Positions 1 to 9,788 of a stretch of 64,000 nt of DNA are shown here, piece by piece. Position numbers and translations under genes: made by a program. Location of the stretch: assembly GCF_001592265.1 (NCBI RefSeq), contig NZ_BCWP01000016.1:1-64000 (forward strand), given 5' to 3'. Numbering within the stretch: the first letter of the stretch is position 1; the number at the start of each line of letters is the position of its first letter. Below the pieces are notes generated by a model that was not told the DNA's origin, ran no database searches, and saw only the letters and a program-made list of their open reading frames with translations. The stretch comes from Curvibacter delicatus NBRC 14919 (GTDB lineage: Bacteria > Pseudomonadota > Gammaproteobacteria > Burkholderiales > Burkholderiaceae_C).

Positions 1-844
1 TGTTGCCTTGGGCGATCTCGCTGGAGGCGGTGGCCACCGACTCGCTGCCCTGGCGGACGCGGGTCACGACTTGGGCCAGGTTGGACTGCATGGTTGCCAG
101 GGCCTGCACCAGTTGTCCGATTTCGTCCTTGCTGGACGCCGTCAGAGGCTGGCTCAGGTCGCCATCACCGATGCGCTGGGCCGCCGCACGGGCAGCTTCC
201 ACGCCACGCGAAATGCTGCGCGAGAGATTCCAGCTCACCAGCGCCGCGAACACCATCACGGCCAGCAGCATCAGCCCGGCAAGCAGGTAGAGCTGGTGAA
301 ACAGCTGCTCGATCTCTTTGTTCGTGGCAGCCGAGTCAGCGACCAGTCCATCAAGCAACTGCTGGCCAGCGCGGATGTATTCATCGGTCACTGGCACGAA
401 CTTGCTCTTCACCAGTTCGCGGGCGCCGGCTTCGTCACCCGCCGCCTTCAAGGCATTGACCTGGTCGCGCGTCGCCAACCAGGTCTTGCGGACTTCGCCC
501 ACGTTGTCGGCGCGCTTGCGGGTCGCCTCGTCCTGAACCTTCTCCAGAAAGCTCTTTTGGATGGCGGTCGTGCCACGCGAAGTGGCTGCCATGGCCTCCT
601 TGAAGAAGTCCAGCATGGCACCGCCATCCGAGTAGCCGACGGCCAATGACCGTGCCGAGTTCTGGCGCACATCGCCCTGCCACTGCCCAGCCAAAGACAA
701 CAGCTCCGACTGCAATGCCATGCGGCCGGATGCAGCCGAAACCTTTTCAATACGCCAGGCCGTCAGGGCGGCCAGCAGCAAAAACACCACCATGATGACG
801 GCAAAACCGAGATTGAGGCGTGTCGAAATCTTCAAATTGTTCAT
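1..844 (-). CDS. Methyl-accepting chemotaxis protein, N-terminal part (cut by window edge)
   Basis: Transmembrane chemoreceptor that would signal through CheW to CheA. Only the first 281 codons are in the window; the cytoplasmic signalling tip lies beyond base 1. It starts MNNLKISTRLNLGF, with TM1 at about residues 11-30, a periplasmic four-helix-type region to about 190, TM2 at about 190-212 (rich in L, A, V), then a HAMP linker containing IGDGDLSQPL and DEIGQLVQAL, the usual pattern of Tar/Tsr-like receptors in Burkholderiales. A CTGGAG ribosome site precedes the ATG. It lies 23 bases downstream of cheW on the same strand, so the two are probably co-transcribed. The ligand cannot be inferred. 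Confidence 0.9.
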   Translation of the reverse strand, partial: MNNLKISTRLNLGFAVIMVVFLLLAALTAWRIEKVSAASGRMALQSELLSLAGQWQGDVRQNSARSLAVGYSDGGAMLDFFKEAMAATSRGTTAIQKSFLEKVQDEATRKRADNVGEVRKTWLATRDQVNALKAAGDEAGARELVKSKFVPVTDEYIRAGQQLLDGLVADSAATNKEIEQLFHQLYLLAGLMLLAVMVFAALVSWNLSRSISRGVEAARAAAQRIGDGDLSQPLTASSKDEIGQLVQALATMQSNLAQVVTRVRQGSESVATASSEIAQGN

Positions 845-867
845 TGTTGTTGTCTCCAGGAGCCCGG

Positions 868-1380
868 TTATTGAACGGCTTGCGAAATCAGGCCCATCTC
901 GGCGCTGCTCATCAGTTTCTCGATGTCCAGCAGGATCAGCATGCGGTTCTCCAGTGAGCCAATGGCCAACAGGTGATCGCTGGCAACCGCCGCCGACAAC
1001 TCCGGCACCGGGCGCAGCTGTTCAGGCGCCAGCGTGATCACGTCCGACACGCCATCGACCACCATACCGATGACCTGGTTGCCGATGTTGAGCACGATCA
1101 CCACCGTGAAGCTGTCGTACTTGACTTCGTCCAGATTGAACTTGATGCGCATGTCGATGATCGGCACGATCACACCACGCAAATTGACCACCCCCAGGAT
1201 GTAGGCCGGCGCATTGGCCATGCGTGTGGGTTGCTCGAAAGAGCGGATTTCCTGCACGCGCAGGATGTCGATCCCGTACTCCTCGGTGCCCAGCTTGAAA
1301 GCCAGAAACTCACGAACCGAGGTCATCGCTGCCGAGCCTTGTGCACGGTTGTTGGCTACTGCCGCTGTCTGCTGCTCCAT
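868..1380 (-). CDS. cheW: Chemotaxis coupling protein CheW
   Basis: Adaptor that links chemoreceptors to the kinase CheA at the inner face of the membrane. The 170-residue protein is one CheW domain from about residue 24 to 160, with the family patterns FKLGTEEYGIDILRVQEIR near the start, NLRGVIVPIIDMR in the middle and VVDGVSDVI towards the end. The first 23 residues are a low-complexity A/Q/N-rich lead. Length is normal for CheW. It is the first gene of a two-gene unit with the receptor gene downstream; a sigma-28-like promoter sits about 75 bases upstream, which fits flagellar-regulon control. Confidence 0.95.
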   Translation of the reverse strand: MEQQTAAVANNRAQGSAAMTSVREFLAFKLGTEEYGIDILRVQEIRSFEQPTRMANAPAYILGVVNLRGVIVPIIDMRIKFNLDEVKYDSFTVVIVLNIGNQVIGMVVDGVSDVITLAPEQLRPVPELSAAVASDHLLAIGSLENRMLILLDIEKLMSSAEMGLISQAVQ

Positions 1381-1453
1381 AAAAACCTTTCAAATCCGGG
1401 AAAAGTCGGGCCTCCCCTTGCAACGGGGTGAGAACGATAAGAAGTAGTTGGTG

Positions 1454-1480
1454 TTATCGGCCAGGTTGGATTCAAGCTGA
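1454..1480 (-). promoter_or_regulatory. Probable sigma-28 (FliA) promoter of cheW-MCP
   Basis: On the minus strand the octamer GCCGATAA, the full sigma-28 -10 consensus, lies at 1461-1454. Eleven bases upstream is TCAGCTTG, a partial match (4 of 8) to the -35 consensus TAAAGTTT. A transcript would begin near 1447, about 65 bases before cheW. The -10 element is exact and the context (chemotaxis genes) fits, but the -35 is weak. Apart from this site nothing was recognised in 1381-1652. Confidence 0.55.
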
Positions 1481-1652
1481 ATACACAACCTGGTGTCTGC
1501 GCGACCGACCGGATTGCAGCCGAGGCCAGACACCCTCCTGAAGGGGGCAATTTTATTGAGAAGAGGCCATCCCGAGCCGCTTTCCGGGTCGTTGACCGAA
1601 GATCGACGACGTTTTTCAGCTTTGACAAAAAGTTATCTAAAGTTTTTCAAAT

Positions 1653-2435
1653 CTAAATGATTAGACGCAATTCACGCGCAGCCTCCAACATCAAGGGCAG
1701 CAAGTCGCGCCGCATGGTGTCTGGGGCCAGCCGCGCCGTGGAAGACACGACATTGAGTGCCGCCACCGTCTGCCCTTGCAGATTGCGCAAGGGCACCGCC
1801 AGCGCATGCACCCCCAGCTCGTGCTCCTCACTGCTCAGGCAATAGTCGTCACGCCGCACCTGCTCAATCACGCGCCGCAGCTGCGGCCCGGCGGTGACGG
1901 TGTGCACCGTCAGGCGCGCCAACTGGCGCTGTTTCAACCAGTCATTGAAGACCAGTTTGGGCATGGCCGCCAGCAGGACACGGCCGGTGGAGGTCGCATG
2001 AACCGGCAAGCGCGCGCCCAGATGCAGCCCGTACGCCAGCACCGGCGCCAGCCCTTCCCCCCCGGCCTGCCGGATGTTGCCGCTGCGCGCCACGATGACC
2101 ACCTCATCGCCATTGAGCACCACGGCCGAAAAGGACTCGTGCGTCTGCGCCGCCAGCCGTTCCAGCGTGGGCTGCAACACCCGCGGCAGTCGGGCCGAAG
2201 CCAGGTAGCTGCCGGAGAAACGCAGCACCTTGCTGGAAAGCCAGAAGTAACGCCCGTCGCTCTCAAGGTAGCCCAGGTGCGCCAGTGTCAGCAGGTGGCG
2301 CCTGGCCGCCGCACGCGTGATACCGGCCTTTTGTGCCGCCAGGGTGGCGTTGAGGCGTTGGCGCTCGGTATCGAAACTTTCCAGCACGGCCAGGCCTTTG
2401 ACCATGCCCTCGATGAGATCGGCTTTCGCAATCAC
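1653..2435 (-). CDS. IclR-family transcriptional regulator (PobR/PcaR-like)
   Basis: DNA-binding regulator, probably of the divergent pobA gene. The chosen GTG start (2435) gives 260 residues beginning VIAKADLIEGMVKGLAVLESF, the usual opening of IclR proteins of the PcaU/PobR type, with GGAAAG ahead of it; an upstream ATG at 2531 would add 32 unlikely residues that run through the operator region. Residues about 12-70 form the winged HTH (TRAAARRHLLTLAHLGYLE), and 85-255 the IclR effector domain (SFSAVVLNGDEVVIVAR, STGRVLLAA, ALAVPLRN). Members of this type activate aromatic-acid catabolism genes on binding hydroxybenzoate or a later intermediate. That role here is inferred from divergence with pobA and a palindrome between the genes. 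Confidence 0.88.
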   Translation of the reverse strand: MIAKADLIEGMVKGLAVLESFDTERQRLNATLAAQKAGITRAAARRHLLTLAHLGYLESDGRYFWLSSKVLRFSGSYLASARLPRVLQPTLERLAAQTHESFSAVVLNGDEVVIVARSGNIRQAGGEGLAPVLAYGLHLGARLPVHATSTGRVLLAAMPKLVFNDWLKQRQLARLTVHTVTAGPQLRRVIEQVRRDDYCLSSEEHELGVHALAVPLRNLQGQTVAALNVVSSTARLAPDTMRRDLLPLMLEAARELRLII

Positions 2436-2494
2436 GGTTGACGTTCTTTCCGCGGTGTTCTGTCGGTGGTGTATCGGTCTGCTCGCCCCACCAT

Positions 2495-2513
2495 TTGCGC
2501 GATTGTCGCGCAA
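2495..2513. promoter_or_regulatory. Perfect palindrome between iclR-type gene and pobA (likely operator)
   Basis: TTGCGCGATTGTCGCGCAA is an exact 8-bp inverted repeat with a 3-base centre. It sits in the 170-bp divergent gap, 60 bases from the regulator start and 93 bases from pobA. A second, imperfect half-site resembling TTGTGCGAT follows at about 2525-2534 on the other strand. Position and symmetry suit an IclR-family dimer site; binding is an inference. Confidence 0.6.
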
Positions 2514-2596
2514 TCCAGGCGATGATCGCACAATTGACCTGAAGCAAGAAAGATTTTTGGCGCCCTGTCACCTAAGCTTCACCAACCGCTGTTTAG

Positions 2597-3790
<1,194 letters not shown>

Positions 3791-3807
3791 GCCCCACCCC
3801 CCCACTG

Positions 3808-3836
3808 AAACCCTGGCCTAGGCCAGGGTTTTTTTA
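3808..3836 (+). terminator. Rho-independent terminator of pobA
   Basis: An almost continuous palindrome, AAACCCTGGCC followed by TA then GGCCAGGGTTT, runs straight into a seven-base T tract. It begins 18 bases after the pobA stop codon. Confidence 0.9.
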
Positions 3837-3932
3837 TGCCTATGCCCCACCTTGGGGCATGGATTTTGGTTGAAATTTTGATTCTTATGAAATATTTGAT
3901 ATATTTGATACGAAGAAATCTGAATAGTAACT

Positions 3933-5048
3933 ATGGCGGCCCAATTTCACCAAGCATCGGTTTATGCCTTGTTCGACGCCATGCCGATCCCCCTGTTGAC
4001 CTTTGCCGTCAGTGGCGCAGTGACCTACGCCAACAGCGCGGCCAAACACCACCCAGGACGGCCCGTGGAGTCGATGAGCGGTCAGGCCGTCATCAAATCC
4101 TTGCTGGCCGATGCCACGCTGGGGAAACTCAAGCTGCCGTACAGCACGGAGGTGGAACTGGCCGACGGGCATCGCCTCAACGGCCAGTTCATGCCCGGCC
4201 CGGCGGGTCTGGACATCGCTTTTCTGGCCAGACACGAGGCGGGCGCTTCGCTGGAGACAAGCGCCGATGACCGGCAGATGCGGCTCAAGAGCATCATCGA
4301 ATTGCTACGTGATGAGGTCAGCCCGCCCCTGACCTACCTTCAGCGTCAATTGCAGGCATTGTCGACCAACCCGGACAGCACGGCACTGGAAAAGGCCGCC
4401 CTGGCACTCGACCGCCGACTGCAGCGGCTGGCCGATGTGATCACGGTCTTTGGCGACGAGATCATGCACACCCACGATCGCATCGAGCTGCTGACCGTTT
4501 TTGAGGCCGTCCGTCGTGAGCTGACCGAACGCGCAGGAAAAATGGGCGTCAGCATTGACCTGCAGACACCGGAACAGACCCTGCCGCCGATCTACGGCAA
4601 CGAAAAACTGATCCGACGTGCCCTCCATGAGTGCCTTGACAACGCATTGGTCCACTCGCGCAAGGAAGTCACCGGCGGCCAAGCCCTCAGTGTGGAGATC
4701 CGCTTCACACTGTCAGGCGAGCATGTGCTCGTCGCGGTTCGCAATCGGGGTGCGACGACGATGAAAGTGGCGGGCAACGACACCTTGCACCCCTTCGCAG
4801 CGGCCCCAAAGGGGAACACGGGCGAACCCGTCACCCGACTGGGCTTGCCCTTGGTACAGCGCATTGTGGGCTTGCACGGCGGCCAGATGCGCTTGAGCAC
4901 CACTGAACAGGACACGGTTCAGGTCCTCATGGAGTTCCCCACCGGCGCACCACAGCGCGGTCAAGCCGAACTCAGCCTGGCCCAGGCCCAACGTTACGCC
5001 CAGGATCTGGCGCAACTCATGTCACGACGCAAAAAGGAGAAAACATGA
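3933..5048 (+). CDS. Histidine-kinase-like protein lacking the phospho-accepting histidine
   Basis: A 371-residue soluble protein with a PAS-like N-terminus (about 8-105), a DHp-like helical pair (about 113-185) and a HATPase_c domain (about 215-340). In the H-box position it reads RDEVSPPLT where kinases have SHELRTPLT, so residue 127 is Asp instead of His. The N-box is recognisable (HECLDNALVHS, N237) and so is the G2 box (RLGLPLVQRIVGLHGG), but the G1 box DxGxG is reduced to RNRGATT. It probably cannot autophosphorylate in the normal way and may bind or regulate a partner. Its stop overlaps the start of the next gene, a CheY-like protein, which suggests the two act together. No signal peptide or TM segment. 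Confidence 0.8.
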   Translation: MAAQFHQASVYALFDAMPIPLLTFAVSGAVTYANSAAKHHPGRPVESMSGQAVIKSLLADATLGKLKLPYSTEVELADGHRLNGQFMPGPAGLDIAFLARHEAGASLETSADDRQMRLKSIIELLRDEVSPPLTYLQRQLQALSTNPDSTALEKAALALDRRLQRLADVITVFGDEIMHTHDRIELLTVFEAVRRELTERAGKMGVSIDLQTPEQTLPPIYGNEKLIRRALHECLDNALVHSRKEVTGGQALSVEIRFTLSGEHVLVAVRNRGATTMKVAGNDTLHPFAAAPKGNTGEPVTRLGLPLVQRIVGLHGGQMRLSTTEQDTVQVLMEFPTGAPQRGQAELSLAQAQRYAQDLAQLMSRRKKEKT

Positions 5049-5419
5049 AACGCAGTGTATTGATCGTCGATGATCAGCCTGACATCCGCAAACTCATCCT
5101 CATGACCATGGAGTCGGAGGACTTCACGTTGCACGAGACCGACAACGGCGTTGATGCCTTGCGACTGGCTCAGAACCTGCGCCCGGCTGTCGTCCTGCTC
5201 GACGTCATGATGCCCGGCGGATTGGACGGCTACCAGGTCTGCGAGAAGATCAAGTCGGACGATGCCCTGAAAAGCACCACCAAGGTGATTCTCCTGACAG
5301 CGCGCGGCCAGCGCACCGATGTGGAGCGAGGCCAGTCCGTCGGCTGCGATGCCTACCTGGTCAAGCCCTTCAGCCCGATCGAACTGCTTGACACGGTGGA
5401 TCGCCTGGTCGCCCACTGA
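5045..5419 (+). CDS. Single-domain response regulator (CheY-like)
   Basis: A 124-residue receiver domain with no output domain. All key residues are present: acidic pair D9/D10 in LIVDDQPD, phospho-acceptor D53 in LLDVMMPG, T85 in LLTARG and K107 in LVKPF. The ATGA overlap with the preceding kinase-like gene implies translational coupling, and the PAS histidine kinase gene follows after 48 bases. It probably relays phosphate from that kinase or controls another protein by contact. Its target is not visible here. Confidence 0.92.
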   Translation: MKRSVLIVDDQPDIRKLILMTMESEDFTLHETDNGVDALRLAQNLRPAVVLLDVMMPGGLDGYQVCEKIKSDDALKSTTKVILLTARGQRTDVERGQSVGCDAYLVKPFSPIELLDTVDRLVAH

Positions 5420-5467
5420 GCGACGGGTGTTACGACGGACCACGGACAACGCCCCCTGCGCACCGAC

Positions 5468-8071
5468 ATGAGCACCTCATGCCGTCAGGGTACCTGGTAT
5501 ACCCCACCCTACAGTCTTCGCACCGTCATCTTGCTGGCGGTATCGGTGGCAGCGCTGTTGTGGGCCGGGCTCTACAGCGTCATCAGCTACAACCGCCTGG
5601 CCAGCAAAACCCTGGCGTCCGCCGGGCGTTGGACCCAATCAGTTGCCAAACTGGCTGGCAACAGCAGTGCGAATGCACTGACACGAGGGGACCATGCTGC
5701 GGCGCTCTCCGCCATCCAGCAACTGCTGGTGCTGCAAGGCATAGAGGACATCGCCCTCTTCCACGGCGATGGACGGATCTGGATCCATGTCCGCAAGACT
5801 GAGGCACAACTCATTTCTGAAATCGGTGGCACCGAACAGATCAGCCCGCCAGCGGCCGGTGCGAAAACCATTGCGGCACATGTGACGGCGCACACCTACG
5901 AGTCATGGGATGTCATTGAGGGGAGTGCCGAGCCCCCCTTGGCGTGGGTACGGGTCCAGTTCAATCTGGATCGCCGTCGGGAAGCGCTTGACGGGCTGTG
6001 GCACGAATACCTGGCTGGTGCAGCCCTGGTCGTTGTCCTGGTACTGGTCAGCCTGCATATCATCCTCGGCTGGGCCTTGAGACCAATACGTGCACTCTCA
6101 CAGTTTGCTCAAACCATGAGCAGCCACCTGGGACAACAGGTCGACACGGCATCAACCTGCCTGGAAGCCACGCAATTGGCAACGGCACTGAACCAGGTCA
6201 GCCGCGGCATGGTTCAGCAAATCGGACGTGTTCAGGCCATCGTGAACACCGCTGCTGACGCCATCATTGGTCTGGATGCCAATGGCCGGGTAATCTCAAG
6301 CAATCCGGCGGCCACCAGCATCTTCGGCCGCCCGCAGGAAGACCTGGCTGGTCGACCGCTTGAGCAGTGTGTGCCTGGTCTCAGCATCGAACAGGTGCGC
6401 GAGATGTTTGGCGATGCCCCCGACCTTCTCGGGCGGCCGCGGCGTATCGTCCGGCATGACTTCTTTGGCACACGTGCCGACGGCACCCTGTTTCCGGTGG
6501 AAATCTCACTGGGTGAAGTCCTGCAGAACGATCAGCTGCGTTACGCCGGCATCGTGCGTGATGTCACCGACGAGCGCGCCGCCCAGGAAACCTCCGACCT
6601 CTATGAGCGCGCACTGGCTGGCAGCCACAACGCCGTGTTCATCACCAATGCCAGGCAGGAAAGCCAACCCATCGTCTATATCAACGAAGCATTCCAGAAA
6701 ATCACGGAGCTGCCGCCTCACAAAATACTCGGTCGCAATCTGAATCTCTTCCAGGGCGACAACCCGCATGATCCAGGCCTGCTGGAGCTCGACCGCGCCC
6801 TGCGAGAGCAACGCAACGCCAATGTCATGCTGCGACAGCGGCGCGAGAACGGTGACGCCCTGATTGCAGAAGTTTCGCTCTCCCCCGTATTGTCGGCACA
6901 GGGGGTGTTGACCCATTTTGTGGGCATCGCTTCAGATGTGACAGCCCGCGTGCAGGCAGAGCAGGCCATGGCTGATCGCAGTGCGCAGCTCGATGCCATC
7001 TTCAGCCTCAGCCCGGACGGTTTCGTCCTCTTCGATACCGACGAGCGCATGGTCTTTGCCAATCCGGCCTTTGAGCGCATGACGGGCATTCCGTGGATGA
7101 GCAACAGCCATCAAGGCATGCACTTGGACGAATTCGAGCAGACGCTGAACAAGCTGTGTGCCGTTGGCCACGGTTTGCCGCCGCGGCACAGCACCGGCAA
7201 TGAGATGGAGCCCCGGCAGGCCAGGCTGCAACTGTTGCGCCCGCAGACCCGGGTGCTGCAGACCCAGTCACGCCGCAACATGGCCGGACGCAGGGAGACC
7301 ATTCTTTATTTCCGCGATGTCACGCATGAAGACGAGGTTGATCGCATGAAGAGCGAATTCCTGGCGTCCGCCGCGCACGAGCTGCGCACACCGATGGTCA
7401 GCATCTTCGGTTTCACAGAGTTGCTGCTCAAGCGTCGTTTCGCGGCAGAGCGCCAGGCCGACATGCTGCAGACCATCCACCGCCAGTCGGGACTGCTCGT
7501 CAACATGATCAACGAACTGCTTGATCTCGCGCGCATCGAGTCCCGCCGTGGCCTGGACCTGCAAATCCGTGCATATCCATTGCGGGAGTTGGTCGACAAC
7601 AGCATCAAGGGCCTGATGCGTCAGGAGTCGGACCGACAGGTCGGCGTGGACCACGTCCCTGATGTCCTCGTGCTGGTCGATCCGGAGAAGATACAGCTCG
7701 CGCTCAACAACCTGCTGGGCAACGCCTTCAAATACTCACCGCAAGGCGGCCAGGTCTCGCTTGCGGGGGAGATCAGGACGCGGGATCAGAAGCCCTATGC
7801 CGTACTGGAAGTGCAGGACCAGGGCATCGGCATGAAACCGGAGCAGCTGGAGCGTGCTTTCGAGCGCTTCTTCCGTGCCGACACCACCGGCAACATCCCC
7901 GGCACCGGTCTGGGCCTGAGTTTGGTCAAGGAAATTGCGGATCTGCACGGCGGCCATATCGAGCTCGCCAGCGAATTCGGGGTGGGGACGACCGCACGGT
8001 TGTGGCTGCCTCTGCCGCAGGAAACGCCCGCGGCCGGTGAAGCTGGTGCGGCCGATATCTACTCGATCTGA
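5468..8071 (+). CDS. Membrane sensor histidine kinase with three PAS domains
   Basis: An 867-residue inner-membrane kinase. TM1 is at about 17-40, a periplasmic sensor domain at 41-180, TM2 at 181-203, and a short HAMP-like linker follows. Three PAS domains lie at about 255-370, 378-492 and 505-620. PAS2 carries LGRNLNLFQGDNP, the outline of a LOV domain but with Leu where the photoactive Cys would be. The DHp domain has SAAHELRTPMVSIFGF with H637, and the ATPase domain has NNLLGNAFKYS, DQGIGM and GTGLGLSLVKEI, so it is catalytically complete. No receiver is fused; the CheY-like protein just upstream is the obvious partner. The signal is unknown. Confidence 0.93.
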   Translation: MSTSCRQGTWYTPPYSLRTVILLAVSVAALLWAGLYSVISYNRLASKTLASAGRWTQSVAKLAGNSSANALTRGDHAAALSAIQQLLVLQGIEDIALFHGDGRIWIHVRKTEAQLISEIGGTEQISPPAAGAKTIAAHVTAHTYESWDVIEGSAEPPLAWVRVQFNLDRRREALDGLWHEYLAGAALVVVLVLVSLHIILGWALRPIRALSQFAQTMSSHLGQQVDTASTCLEATQLATALNQVSRGMVQQIGRVQAIVNTAADAIIGLDANGRVISSNPAATSIFGRPQEDLAGRPLEQCVPGLSIEQVREMFGDAPDLLGRPRRIVRHDFFGTRADGTLFPVEISLGEVLQNDQLRYAGIVRDVTDERAAQETSDLYERALAGSHNAVFITNARQESQPIVYINEAFQKITELPPHKILGRNLNLFQGDNPHDPGLLELDRALREQRNANVMLRQRRENGDALIAEVSLSPVLSAQGVLTHFVGIASDVTARVQAEQAMADRSAQLDAIFSLSPDGFVLFDTDERMVFANPAFERMTGIPWMSNSHQGMHLDEFEQTLNKLCAVGHGLPPRHSTGNEMEPRQARLQLLRPQTRVLQTQSRRNMAGRRETILYFRDVTHEDEVDRMKSEFLASAAHELRTPMVSIFGFTELLLKRRFAAERQADMLQTIHRQSGLLVNMINELLDLARIESRRGLDLQIRAYPLRELVDNSIKGLMRQESDRQVGVDHVPDVLVLVDPEKIQLALNNLLGNAFKYSPQGGQVSLAGEIRTRDQKPYAVLEVQDQGIGMKPEQLERAFERFFRADTTGNIPGTGLGLSLVKEIADLHGGHIELASEFGVGTTARLWLPLPQETPAAGEAGAADIYSI

Positions 8072-8112
8072 GGTTTACGACGACCGCCATGGCCGCCGCG
8101 AAAAGCTGAAGA

Positions 8113-8739
8113 TCAGGCCTGCGCGGCCGGCTTCGGCTGCAAACTGCGGGCGATGGCTTCGATTTCCTGGAACGGCACCGGTTTCTGGAACACCAGCGTG
8201 CCTTCTGGCAGACCACCACGGTCAGCAATGTCGCCCTTGCTCAAGGCGGTGACAACGATCAGGACCAGATCCTCATAACCGGAATCAGGTCGCTTGAGCG
8301 AGCGCACCATCTGAAGGCCATCCATGCCCGGCATGTTGAGATCGGTCACGACCATATCGGGACGTACCTGACCGATACGAACCAGGCCTTCAAAGCCGTT
8401 GACGGCGGTGGAGAGTTCCACTGGGAAATCCCAGCCATCAACCACCATGGTGAACAGGTTCAGCAGATCCGCATCATCCTCCACCACCAGCAACTTCAGC
8501 GGCCGGGCCTGGGAAGCGGAGGCCTCGTTCTTGACGGCCGGCTGGGAGATCACATGGGAACGCTCGGCAATGAGTTTGTCCACTGCGCTGCGTGCGATGC
8601 GTCGGTGTCCTCCTGCGGTGCGCCAAGCCGGCAGCACCCCGGACTCAACCCACAGCTGCACCGTCCTGACAGCCACGCCCAAGGCTTCGCCAGCCTCGCG
8701 GGTCGTCATCAGGTCATCATTGGCCGGTGTTTTTCGCAT
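8113..8739 (-). CDS. Excisionase-type HTH fused to a response-regulator receiver
   Basis: A 208-residue protein with reversed domain order. Residues about 11-58 form a MerR/excisionase-like HTH (TTREAGEALGVAVRTVQLWV then GVLPAWRTAGGHRRIARSAV), with the wing residues GGHRRI typical of this DNA-binding family. After a linker, residues 81-200 form a receiver with acidic residues in VVEDDADLL, phospho-acceptor D133 (TDLNMPGMDG), T164 and K186 (FQKPVPF). Ordinary response regulators carry the receiver first. It is convergent with the PAS kinase gene and may be its DNA-binding output. DNA targets are unknown. Confidence 0.88.
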   Translation of the reverse strand: MRKTPANDDLMTTREAGEALGVAVRTVQLWVESGVLPAWRTAGGHRRIARSAVDKLIAERSHVISQPAVKNEASASQARPLKLLVVEDDADLLNLFTMVVDGWDFPVELSTAVNGFEGLVRIGQVRPDMVVTDLNMPGMDGLQMVRSLKRPDSGYEDLVLIVVTALSKGDIADRGGLPEGTLVFQKPVPFQEIEAIARSLQPKPAAQA

Positions 8740-8896
8740 ATTTGGTGTTTTTAGTCTTCAAGTGACTGGCGCGATTGTATCCAATCGCCTACTGTAGCTA
8801 CCCTGAAAACATGTAAAGGGCAAGCCAGAACCTCGATGGCCGTCGCAACAGAGCAACAGCCTGCCTGGTTGCCGGCACTCGGCGCACGGCCAGAGA

Positions 8897-9658
8897 TCAG
8901 TCGCAGGCCTTGGCGCTATTGTTGATCTGCTCACGCATTTGCACGAACTGGTCAAGATGCGCAGCGAAGACGTCAAACATCTCGGGGTCAAACTTTCTGC
9001 CGCGCTGCATCTTCATCATGTCAAGTGCCCGCTCGTCGCTGAAAGCCTTGCGATACACGCGGTGCATGGTCAATGCGTCAAAAAAATCGATGATGGAAAC
9101 CACTCGCCCACACCAGGGAATCTGCGTTCCGGCAATGCCGAAGGGATAACCCGAACCGTCCCAGTTCTCATGGTGTGTCAGCGCCACCTGGGCCGCCATG
9201 GCAAACAACGGGATGTCGGATTCGCCGATGATCTCGGCTCCGATCACGGCGTGGTTGTTCATGATGGCGCGTTCGGCCAAGGTGTATTCACCCGGCTTTT
9301 TGAGCACGGAGTCCGGGATGGCGATCTTGCCGATATCGTGCATGGGCGCCACCAGCGAGAGCATCTTCGCTTCTTCGTCCGAACGCCCGATCAGCCTCGC
9401 GAGCAAGCCTGAAAAACCGCCCACCCGGTCCATGTGAACGCCGGTATCGTCGTCGCGGTATTCAGCGGCACGTGCCAGCACGGTCAGCGAGTGCAAGTGT
9501 GCTTTTTCGATCTGCTTCAGTGCCGTTTCCTTTTCGTGCATGACGCATTTCAAATCGTCGGCATACCGCGCCAGCTGCGCCATCGCCGCCGTAGGATCGG
9601 CAAAGGCCAGAGCCTGAGGCTTGGTAAATCGTGGGAGAAGACCACTGAGGGTTGTCAT
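8897..9658 (-). CDS. HD-GYP domain protein (likely cyclic-di-GMP phosphodiesterase)
   Basis: The ATG at 9658 is preferred because GGGAG lies 7 bases ahead; an ATG at 9682 would add eight residues. The 253-residue product has a short helical N-terminus (about 1-60) and an HD-GYP domain (about 62-240). It keeps the metal-binding pair in MHDIGKIAIPD and the signature HHENWDGSGYP, followed by DFFDALTMHRVYR. Enzymes of this family hydrolyse cyclic di-GMP to pGpG or GMP. There is no receiver or sensor domain, so it is probably controlled through a partner. It lies next to the two-component genes but on its own transcript. Confidence 0.9.
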   Translation of the reverse strand: MTTLSGLLPRFTKPQALAFADPTAAMAQLARYADDLKCVMHEKETALKQIEKAHLHSLTVLARAAEYRDDDTGVHMDRVGGFSGLLARLIGRSDEEAKMLSLVAPMHDIGKIAIPDSVLKKPGEYTLAERAIMNNHAVIGAEIIGESDIPLFAMAAQVALTHHENWDGSGYPFGIAGTQIPWCGRVVSIIDFFDALTMHRVYRKAFSDERALDMMKMQRGRKFDPEMFDVFAAHLDQFVQMREQINNSAKACD

Positions 9659-9788
9659 AGGAAAACTCCCGTTGAAGCGCATGCCAAGGCTATAGTGATC
9701 GGAAGCAAGGTTTGCATGAAGTTGTTGGGCTACAAATCAAAAATCATTAACGATATTTTAATCATATTTATCAAATAAACTTGAAGAA

